Positions 1 through 5,456 of a stretch of 5,456 bases of DNA are shown here, piece by piece. The notes under the pieces were generated by a model. That model was not told where the DNA came from. It did no database searches and was given only the letters and a program-made list of their open reading frames with translations. Location of the stretch: NCBI GenBank assembly GCA_023132505.1, contig JAGLYE010000127.1, positions 1 to 5,456 on the forward strand, in the 5' to 3' direction. Position 1 is the first letter of the stretch, and every line of letters begins with the position of its first letter. Both the position numbers and the translations under genes were made by a program. The DNA is from Bacteroidales bacterium. GTDB lineage: Bacteria > Bacteroidota > Bacteroidia > Bacteroidales > B18-G4.

Positions 1-424
1 GTGAAACAGAAAAATGCTGCCAGTCAGGGTTGTCGGTAGAGTATTCCCCCGGACGAAGCTCTGCTTCATGTTCAGAAATGGTGGAAGTCCCTTCCAGCCA
101 GTATGACCAGATCCTTGTTTTGGCATCGGTCACATTGTCGAGGAAATAATAGCTGATAGTGTAATTGGTACCACCCACTATGCCACTAACATCTTGCTGG
201 AGATCTTTTGAGCTGCTTGCTGATGTATGACCGGCAGAATAAGTTCCGCCATGAACGGGGTCTGTTTCCTGGCTGATGTTTTCTGCCTTATTCCAGTTGG
301 TGGGGTTGTTTGGGTCATCCCATAATTCCAGGTCGCCATTCACAACCAGTTCCTGCGCATTGCTTATGCCTGTCGGAACAATGATAAAGACGGCCAGTGT
401 AAGTAAAATGTATAAGTTTTTCAT
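1..424 (-). CDS. Secreted protein with N-terminal carbohydrate-binding-module-like domain (3' end beyond window)
   Basis: Partial gene: the ATG is at 424-422 and 141 codons are read before the window ends, with no stop. Residues 1-24 form a signal peptide (MKN, a hydrophobic run LYILLTLAVFIIV, cleavage probably after SNAQ), which fixes the start. The mature part opens with ELVVNGDLELWDD, followed by NPTNWNKAENISQE, HGGTYSAGHTS, LQQDV and TNYTISYYFLDN. This order (a 'NGDLE' opening strand, a 'P-x-x-W' turn, 'GG-YSA', 'L-Q-V', 'Y-ISYY') is that of the jelly-roll family related to CBM4/9/22, common at the N-terminus of secreted Bacteroidota proteins. Such domains often bind polysaccharide, but the ligand here cannot be read. 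The catalytic or sorting part, if any, lies outside the window. It is tandem with the lamin-tail gene (88-base gap), so it too may be a T9SS cargo; that is inference. No Shine-Dalgarno site is seen; the leader is A/T-rich, as usual in this phylum. Confidence 0.85.
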   Translation of the reverse strand, partial: MKNLYILLTLAVFIIVPTGISNAQELVVNGDLELWDDPNNPTNWNKAENISQETDPVHGGTYSAGHTSASSSKDLQQDVSGIVGGTNYTISYYFLDNVTDAKTRIWSYWLEGTSTISEHEAELRPGEYSTDNPDWQHFSVS

Positions 425-460
425 AGGTAATAGGTTTTTATAATTAAGTTTTGAAAGAAA

Positions 461-498
461 GGAAAGCCATTTCCACCCATCGGTAGAAATGACTTTCC
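461..498 (-). terminator. Probable rho-independent terminator of the lamin-tail protein gene
   Basis: Two arms, 498-486 and 473-461, form a 13-bp stem with a 12-base loop, starting 14 bases after the stop codon at 513. In the minus-strand RNA every position pairs, including one U-G wobble (492/467). In a plus-strand RNA the same position would be an A-C mismatch, so the stem fits minus-strand transcription better. The bases that follow (460 downward) read TTTCTTTC, a moderate U-rich tail interrupted by two C. The stem is A/T-rich in its lower half, so termination may be partial. It could instead protect the 3' end of the mRNA. Confidence 0.65.
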
Positions 499-512
499 AT
501 GAGATAATATTA

Positions 513-3500
513 TTATTTAATAATCAGTTTTCCTGTTTTCAGTATGTTGCTTTCAGTCAGGTACCTGACGAAATAGATCCCTGCATCCATGTGTTCCAGG
601 TTGATCACAGTGGTTCCCTCAGGAATCCGGTTTTCGAGCAATTGCTGACCTCTTAGTGAGAAAATGCTTAGGATGATCTCTTCACCTGTAGCATTCTCAA
701 CATTCAGATTATTGTATGCAGGGTTAGGATAGATCTTGATCAGTCCGTCATTATCAAGTTCACTGATGCCAATTGGATGGACGTCAATGTAATCTTCTTT
801 CACCATGATGTCTTCACCATAATCATTCGCAACGATCAATACCACATCATACAGTCCAACATTTGCCCAAACGATTGGTCCAGGTGTTTCCAACATAGAA
901 CCTGGAGGATCACCTCCTTCAAAAAGCCATTCCCATTCAGTAATGAAACCAGTAGATAGATCAGTAAAATGAACTTCCTGTCCGACGGCTGGATTTGTAG
1001 CATCTGCCTCAAAGTCTGCAACTGGTGCAAAGTCAACAGAAATGTAATCTGTTTTCGTTAAAACAGAGGTTTCCCCGAAATCATTTTCAACTTCCAGGGT
1101 AACATCGTAGGTTCCCTGTGTATCGTACAAGACACCTGTTGGATTTTGATCAGTGGAGGTTCCCGGCGTACCGCCTTCAAAGGTCCACACCCATGAAATC
1201 ATGGTGCCACCACTCGACATATCTGTAAAGTCAGCAGTACCATCTACCTCAATAGTAGTATCGGCGGCCATGAAGTTGGCAGTAGGCATAACGAATGCAC
1301 ATCCGGCCAATGGTGTTGCCCAGATAGAATCACCGTTAGTGTTAATTGCTGCAAATTCAGTCGAGGCAGCCCAGTTTTCTGCCAGGCCGTTATTCAGGCT
1401 TGGGTCACAAAGTGTTAATGAAGGTCCGAAGCCATCTGCCAGGGTATCCCATGGGAGATGATCGTCATATCTTACTGAATCAACAAACATGCCTCCTCCG
1501 TCAACGAGCTTGATTAGCTCACCGGAATTGCTGAGTGCACCGCTGCTCCATTCATAAGTGAGTATGCCAAATGTATTCATCATAGCAATGGAGTCAACAG
1601 CAACAACCATAAATTCTGCAGGGTTCAATGTAATGGCAGGAAATATCCAGCTAACTCCATTGATGAATTCAAAGTCAGTCAGGTCAACAGGATTTGCTCC
1701 ATTATTATAAAGCTCAATAAATTCAAGGGAGTCCGTGCCGCTTTCAGGCGGGTTGTACATGATCTCCGTGATCACAATTTCAGGCTGTACATAGGGGATA
1801 ACAATTGAGAAGGTGTTCTGGCTTTCCCCAACCGGGTTACCGCCAAGGTCTGAAATGCGGATCACATAATCATCCCCAACGGCCTGGCCACTCATGATGT
1901 TCCATGTCCAGGTGTTCAGAGTAGAAGATATATTGGAAACCAGTAACTGGGGTACCCAGGTATTGGTGTCAATAAGTTCGATTTTTATCTGGCCGGAATA
2001 AATAATGGTACTCCAGGTGATATCATGTGATGATCCCTGTTCCCAGGCTTCTCCGCCCATCGGTGATATAAGGAGGATAGTTGGTACAAGCGGGAAGTTC
2101 TCAGCTCCCGGAGAACCCAGATTAGCCTGCAGACTGGCAGCCCAGTTTTCTCCAAGGGAATTATCAAGGTCAGGATCGAGAAGTGAAAGGGAGGGGCCGT
2201 TGCCAGCAGGCTCGGTTGGCCAAGGCGCAGTAGTTAGAAATGGTACATGATCTGCCTGAATCCTTCCAAGGTTATATAGATTGGCATCATCCCCATTATT
2301 GTTGAAACTCCAGTCTGTTTGCGCGGCACCATCCAGATCAGGTGTGAATGGGAAACTACCGCTTGTATAAATGGAAATGGTATAATACTGCCCGGGGCTT
2401 AGTATTGTACCTGTCGGGATGGCTGCCGGTATATCACTTGTATTGTCATCCTGCACATACCATCCGGAAACATTAATATCGCCGGTCGTATTATTGTAAA
2501 GTTCGATCCATTGCTCATCTGCTCCCGGTGAATCGTACATGATTTCATTGATCACGACTCCTGTGGGATCGGGGCCTTCACCTGTGACCAGTACATTGTC
2601 CACTTCCCAGGTAGCTGAATTTGAAGCTGTCGAGTTATAGACGAAAGCCAGGTAAACAGCTGTTCCGCTAACACCCGAAAGGTCAATATTTCCTGAAGGA
2701 GTCCATGTCCATCCGCCCGCTGAGAGTATCGGAGAAAGGTCAGTCCACGAGGCAGTTACCGGGTTGCCACCACCATCATAGTCAGTAGAATATTTCACTA
2801 CAAGGTCGGGTCCGGTGAAATTCATGGCCGTGTAAAAAGTAAGATTTTCATTGGTATAAGCGTTGAGGTTCATACGTGGTGAGATCAGCCAATCTTCGTT
2901 CTCATTGGATCCACCTGAACATCCCGACATCTTTGCACAATCTGAGCCTCCAACACCATAATCATCAATTACCCACTCCTGGGCGCCGGTAACACTGACG
3001 GTTTTCCATGCCATCCAGCTCCAGTCGAAGTCTTCATACATCACTACTGAAGTAGTGGTAGCTGTTGCTGTGGGTGCTGTGCCGTCGGTTTTAAAATCGA
3101 TGTCTGTTCCGCTATTGGTGTATGGATATATCGCAAAGTAATACAAGGTATTGGTAGCCAGGTTTGCGAAAGTATAGGCTTCCTGTCCGTAGTTCACGTT
3201 TTTGGCGCCTGCCCCATCGCTTAAATCCAAATCGTCTGCAACCGGGGTGCCATCCACCGGGGCAACAATATTATCCTGATCACTGATAAAGACGATATAG
3301 GCACTGGGTAATTGCGCACCGATAGCATCGGTCCATGCCATGTCAACTATGTTGCCCATCGGAGTAGCTGTAAAAGCCGTAGGGTAATTAGTGGGCTCTG
3401 GCAAAGGTCCGCCGCCCAGGCTTTGTCCTGTATTTAGTGTACCTGCATTTGAAGTGATTGGTCCGGTCCAGGTGAATGAGCTGTACTGGGTCCCACTGCC

Positions 3501-3977
3501 GGTGAGTTGTAAGGATTCAGTATCTAATGTAGTTCCACTTTCAGCAACACCAATATCACTGGAAGTGACTCCCCCTGCTGGTCCTCCTACCCCCACAAAC
3601 GTGCCTTCATAGCTTAGGAACTGCCCCGTAATAAGAGTACCATTGTAGCTGAGTGCCATACCATCAGGTGCACCATTTTGTATTCCGTTCGTAGAATACA
3701 TAAAATAGTAAAAGGTAAAATTACCAACTGAGCTTCCAACTGTAAACTCATCTAAGGTATTTGTGCGATAAATAGCTGCATTGCCTCCATTATATAGATC
3801 AATCTGGAATAGTGACAGTGTATAGCTGCCGGGATTTTCAACAATAATTTCGATCATTTCATTTGCATCGGTTCCCGCATTATCATAATGGATCTCATTG
3901 AACCATGCATTCTGCCCATGAAGATTAAGGGCAAAGAGGGCTAGTAAAGCCACTAAAAGTGTAGTGATCTTTTTCAT
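513..3977 (-). CDS. Large secreted multidomain protein with three lamin-tail-type domains, PKD domains and T9SS type A sorting signal
   Basis: Complete 1154-residue protein, predicted to be exported by Sec and then by the type IX secretion system to the surface or medium. Domains in order: signal peptide 1-22 (cleavage near HGQ/NAW); lamin-tail-like domain 24-186 of the type seen in ExeM/NucH-like secreted nucleases (FNEIHYDNAG, then PDGMAL, LSYEGTF, SLQLTG); Fn3-like 196-310; choice-of-anchor J 312-466 (NEDWLISP at 360-367, WEVDNVLV at 457-464); canonical lamin tail 474-616 (VVINEIMYDSPG, WIELYN); Kre9/KNH-like 633-726 (ISPMGGEAWEQGSSHDITW); lamin tail 733-872 (IVITEIMYNPP, FIELYN); PKD 898-981 and 984-1066 (TFEGGTPG, LFEGGDPPG, G-YDV); T9SS type A C-terminal domain about 1070-1154 (KIYPNPAYNNLNV, then GIYFVRY and GKLIIK). 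The start is set by the signal peptide directly after ATG. No nuclease, protease or glycosidase motif is recognisable. I infer a structural or binding role: lamin-tail and PKD modules usually mediate adhesion or protein contacts. The precise ligand is unknown. Confidence 0.93.
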   Translation of the reverse strand: MKKITTLLVALLALFALNLHGQNAWFNEIHYDNAGTDANEMIEIIVENPGSYTLSLFQIDLYNGGNAAIYRTNTLDEFTVGSSVGNFTFYYFMYSTNGIQNGAPDGMALSYNGTLITGQFLSYEGTFVGVGGPAGGVTSSDIGVAESGTTLDTESLQLTGSGTQYSSFTWTGPITSNAGTLNTGQSLGGGPLPEPTNYPTAFTATPMGNIVDMAWTDAIGAQLPSAYIVFISDQDNIVAPVDGTPVADDLDLSDGAGAKNVNYGQEAYTFANLATNTLYYFAIYPYTNSGTDIDFKTDGTAPTATATTTSVVMYEDFDWSWMAWKTVSVTGAQEWVIDDYGVGGSDCAKMSGCSGGSNENEDWLISPRMNLNAYTNENLTFYTAMNFTGPDLVVKYSTDYDGGGNPVTASWTDLSPILSAGGWTWTPSGNIDLSGVSGTAVYLAFVYNSTASNSATWEVDNVLVTGEGPDPTGVVINEIMYDSPGADEQWIELYNNTTGDINVSGWYVQDDNTSDIPAAIPTGTILSPGQYYTISIYTSGSFPFTPDLDGAAQTDWSFNNNGDDANLYNLGRIQADHVPFLTTAPWPTEPAGNGPSLSLLDPDLDNSLGENWAASLQANLGSPGAENFPLVPTILLISPMGGEAWEQGSSHDITWSTIIYSGQIKIELIDTNTWVPQLLVSNISSTLNTWTWNIMSGQAVGDDYVIRISDLGGNPVGESQNTFSIVIPYVQPEIVITEIMYNPPESGTDSLEFIELYNNGANPVDLTDFEFINGVSWIFPAITLNPAEFMVVAVDSIAMMNTFGILTYEWSSGALSNSGELIKLVDGGGMFVDSVRYDDHLPWDTLADGFGPSLTLCDPSLNNGLAENWAASTEFAAINTNGDSIWATPLAGCAFVMPTANFMAADTTIEVDGTADFTDMSSGGTMISWVWTFEGGTPGTSTDQNPTGVLYDTQGTYDVTLEVENDFGETSVLTKTDYISVDFAPVADFEADATNPAVGQEVHFTDLSTGFITEWEWLFEGGDPPGSMLETPGPIVWANVGLYDVVLIVANDYGEDIMVKEDYIDVHPIGISELDNDGLIKIYPNPAYNNLNVENATGEEIILSIFSLRGQQLLENRIPEGTTVINLEHMDAGIYFVRYLTESNILKTGKLIIK

Positions 3978-4032
3978 AAATTTAATATTTTAAGGTTAAG
4001 TATTACTAAAGATTGCCAAATCCTATAATATA

Positions 4033-4063
4033 CAAATATGATGATTTTTAAGCAAATTGTAAA
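4033..4063 (-). promoter_or_regulatory. Candidate Bacteroidota-type promoter for the lamin-tail protein gene
   Basis: Reading the minus strand, CATATTTG (4040-4033) matches the Bacteroidota -7 consensus TAnnTTTG except for its first base. A TTTA (4063-4060) lies 19 bases upstream where the -33 TTTG is expected, also one base off. This would start transcription near 4027 and give a leader of about 50 bases before the ATG at 3977. The leader is A/T-rich, with no Shine-Dalgarno site. Both boxes are imperfect in an A/T-rich region, so a chance match is quite possible. Confidence 0.3.
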
Positions 4064-4112
4064 GAGGGTTGCGTTAAATATTTGTTAACAATGGTGAATA
4101 AATACCCTTCGG

Positions 4113-4175
4113 GAGTGAATAGTGCCTGGTTCCTAGTGCCTAGTGCCAAATTGTATTGAATATTGAATATTGTAA
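4113..4175. repeat. Compound heptanucleotide repeat array (nine 7-base units in one register)
   Basis: On the plus strand, TAGTGCC occurs exactly at 4120-4126, 4134-4140 and 4141-4147. The unit between them (4127-4133, TGGTTCC) is a two-mismatch copy, and 4113-4119 (GAGTGAA) shares AGTG at the same offset. With no break in register, a second heptamer, ATTGAAT, fills 4155-4161 and 4162-4168, flanked by partial copies at 4148-4154 and 4169-4175 (ATTGTAA). The array lies between the dnaK terminator and the next gene's promoter region. It is noncoding as far as I can see. Short heptamer tandem repeats are known in intergenic DNA of some bacteria, notably cyanobacteria; no function is assigned here. 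Confidence 0.75.
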
Positions 4176-4177
4176 AT

Positions 4178-4204
4178 AAAAAAACCCCCCGAGTACTCGG
4201 AGGG
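4178..4204 (-). terminator. Rho-independent terminator of dnaK
   Basis: In the minus-strand RNA, CCCTCCGAG (4204-4196) pairs with CTCGGGGGG (4193-4185), with one U-G wobble and a very short loop, and is followed directly by seven U (4184-4178). It starts 25 bases after the dnaK stop codon. The G/C-rich stem plus uninterrupted U tract is a textbook intrinsic terminator, separating dnaK transcription from the downstream secreted-protein genes. Confidence 0.92.
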
Positions 4205-4229
4205 CTTAGGATTGTATATGATATAAGAA

Positions 4230-5456
4230 TTATTTCTTATCGTCGGGTGGAACTTCTTCGAAGTCAACATCTGTAACTTCATCCTCACCGGATCCACCAC
4301 CGGCATTGGGATCACCACCGGCTGTGTCTTGTCCTGCCTGGCCGGCGCCGGGTTGTTCGGTGTTCTGATACATCTCGGAACTAGCGGCCTGCCACAGTGT
4401 ATTCATTTTTTCCAGTGCTGTGTCGATGGCTTCAATGTCCTGGTTCTTATGAGCTTCTTTCAGCTCAGCCAGAGCGCCTTCAATCTCGGCTTTCTTGTCG
4501 GCCGGAAGTTTGTCGCCATATTCTTTCAGCTGCTTTTCAGTTTGGAAAACCATGGCATCGGCGCTGTTCAGCTTATCAACTTTTTCCTTTGCTTTTTTGT
4601 CTTCATCGGCATTGGCCTCTGCTTCCTGTTTCATCTTGTTGATCTCTGCCTCAGAAATTCCGGAAGATGCTTCAATGCGGATCTGCTGCGATTTGCCTGT
4701 TCCTTTATCTTTGGCAGAAACATTCAGGATACCGTTGGCATCGATATCAAATGTTACTTCGACCTGGGGTATTCCCCTTGGTGCGGGCGGGATCCCGTCG
4801 AGGTGGAACCTTCCGATGCTCTTATTTCCGGCAGCCATTGGCCTTTCTCCCTGGAGTACATGGATCTCCACAGAAGGCTGGTTATCTGCAGCAGTTGAGA
4901 ACGTTTCCGACTTCTTGGTCGGTATCGTAGTATTTGATTCGATCAGCTTGGTCATCACACCACCGAGTGTTTCAATACCGAGCGATAGCGGGGTTACATC
5001 AAGGAGTAATACATCTTTAACTTCTCCTGTAAGCACACCACCCTGGATGGCAGCACCGACGGCAACAACCTCATCGGCATTGACCCCTTTGGAGGGCTCT
5101 TTGCCAAAGAAATCAGTAACCACTTTCTGTATAGCGGGAATACGTGTTGAACCTCCAACGAGAATTACTTCGTCGATTTCGGAAGCACTTAAACCGGAAT
5201 CTTTCAGTGCAAGCTTACATGGCTCAATGGTTGCCTGGATATACTTATCGGTAAGCTGTTCGAATTTTGCCCTGCTGAGTTTTCTTACAAGGTGCTTTGG
5301 GATGCCGTCAACAGGCATAATGTAAGGAAGGTTGATCTCTGTCTCTGTTGAACTGGAGAGCTCGATCTTTGCTTTTTCAGCAGCTTCTTTCAGCCTCTGC
5401 ATGGCCATAGGGTCCTTATGCAGGTCAATGCCTTCATCTTTCTTGAATTCTTCGGC
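4230..5456 (-). CDS. dnaK: Molecular chaperone DnaK (Hsp70), 5' part beyond window
   Basis: The last 408 codons of dnaK; the reading frame is open through the window edge, so the ATG at 5408 is internal (the codons before it read [16 protein letters not shown], conserved DnaK sequence). In a protein usually of about 635-640 residues, roughly the first 230 are missing. DnaK is the cytosolic ATP-dependent chaperone that folds and protects proteins together with DnaJ and GrpE. In fragment numbering: the rest of the nucleotide-binding domain with the third Hsp70 signature [15 protein letters not shown] at 97-111 and GAAIQGG at 134-140; the interdomain linker VLLLD at 149-153; the substrate-binding beta domain from [14 protein letters not shown] to about 260 ([22 protein letters not shown]); the helical lid about 262-360; and a Gly/Gln-rich disordered tail ending [13 protein letters not shown], a variant of the acidic EEV-type end. 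No frameshift or missing key residue is seen. Its own terminator follows. Confidence 0.98.
   Translation of the reverse strand, partial: AEEFKKDEGIDLHKDPMAMQRLKEAAEKAKIELSSSTETEINLPYIMPVDGIPKHLVRKLSRAKFEQLTDKYIQATIEPCKLALKDSGLSASEIDEVILVGGSTRIPAIQKVVTDFFGKEPSKGVNADEVVAVGAAIQGGVLTGEVKDVLLLDVTPLSLGIETLGGVMTKLIESNTTIPTKKSETFSTAADNQPSVEIHVLQGERPMAAGNKSIGRFHLDGIPPAPRGIPQVEVTFDIDANGILNVSAKDKGTGKSQQIRIEASSGISEAEINKMKQEAEANADEDKKAKEKVDKLNSADAMVFQTEKQLKEYGDKLPADKKAEIEGALAELKEAHKNQDIEAIDTALEKMNTLWQAASSEMYQNTEQPGAGQAGQDTAGGDPNAGGGSGEDEVTDVDFEEVPPDDKK

Noticed and set aside
504..520. A/T palindrome around the stop codon of the large secreted-protein gene
   Set aside because: Composed only of A and T next to a TAA stop in an A/T-rich region; expected by chance.
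1153..3612. Plus-strand and alternate minus-strand frames of 60-102 codons within the large secreted-protein gene
   Set aside because: All overlap a continuous 1154-codon gene with clear domains from end to end; none has a family resemblance or a start context of its own.
4104..4113. Small CCC-TTC-GGG inverted repeat upstream of the heptamer array
   Set aside because: Only three base pairs with a three-base loop and no U tract; too weak to call a terminator or operator.
4133..4318. 61-codon minus-strand frame running from the dnaK tail through the terminator
   Set aside because: It is an out-of-frame shadow of the dnaK C-terminus that continues through the terminator hairpin and part of the heptamer array; no start signal or protein-like composition.
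4329..5325. Long open frames on the plus strand opposite dnaK (276 and 189 codons)
   Set aside because: They lie wholly antisense to a well conserved dnaK. Ser/Pro-rich frames opposite Hsp70 genes are a known artefact that has been misannotated as NAD-specific glutamate dehydrogenase; codon bias of the sense gene explains them.

Overview
The window looks like chromosomal DNA of a free-living member of the Bacteroidota. Three things point there: a type A sorting domain of the type IX secretion system (T9SS) at the end of a large secreted protein, start codons preceded by A/T-rich stretches without Shine-Dalgarno sites, and secreted-protein modules typical of environmental Bacteroidota (lamin tail, choice-of-anchor J, PKD). 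Genus or species cannot be told from this sequence.

All three genes lie on the minus strand, so transcription runs from high to low coordinates. First (5456-4230) comes the 3' two thirds of dnaK, the Hsp70 chaperone, cut by the window edge and followed by a strong rho-independent terminator (4204-4178). Next is a roughly 200-base intergenic stretch. It holds nine consecutive 7-base units (4175-4113) built from two different heptamer sequences in one register, and further on a weak candidate promoter. Then comes a 1154-residue secreted protein (3977-513): signal peptide, three lamin-tail-type domains, an Fn3-like domain, a choice-of-anchor J domain, a Kre9/KNH-like domain, two PKD domains and a T9SS C-terminal signal. 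No catalytic domain is visible. A 13-bp hairpin with a U-rich tail follows its stop codon. Finally (424-1) there is the start of a second secreted protein with a signal peptide and a carbohydrate-binding-module-like beta-sandwich, running off the window.

dnaK appears to be a separate housekeeping unit. The two secreted-protein genes are tandem and may belong to one surface or extracellular system, but only 36 bases separate the hairpin from the last gene's start and no promoter motif is visible there, so their co-expression is open. I see no mobile element, CRISPR array, tRNA or rRNA. The points most worth a second look are the in-register heptamer array and the large protein, which has the accessory modules of secreted Bacteroidota nucleases without a nuclease.
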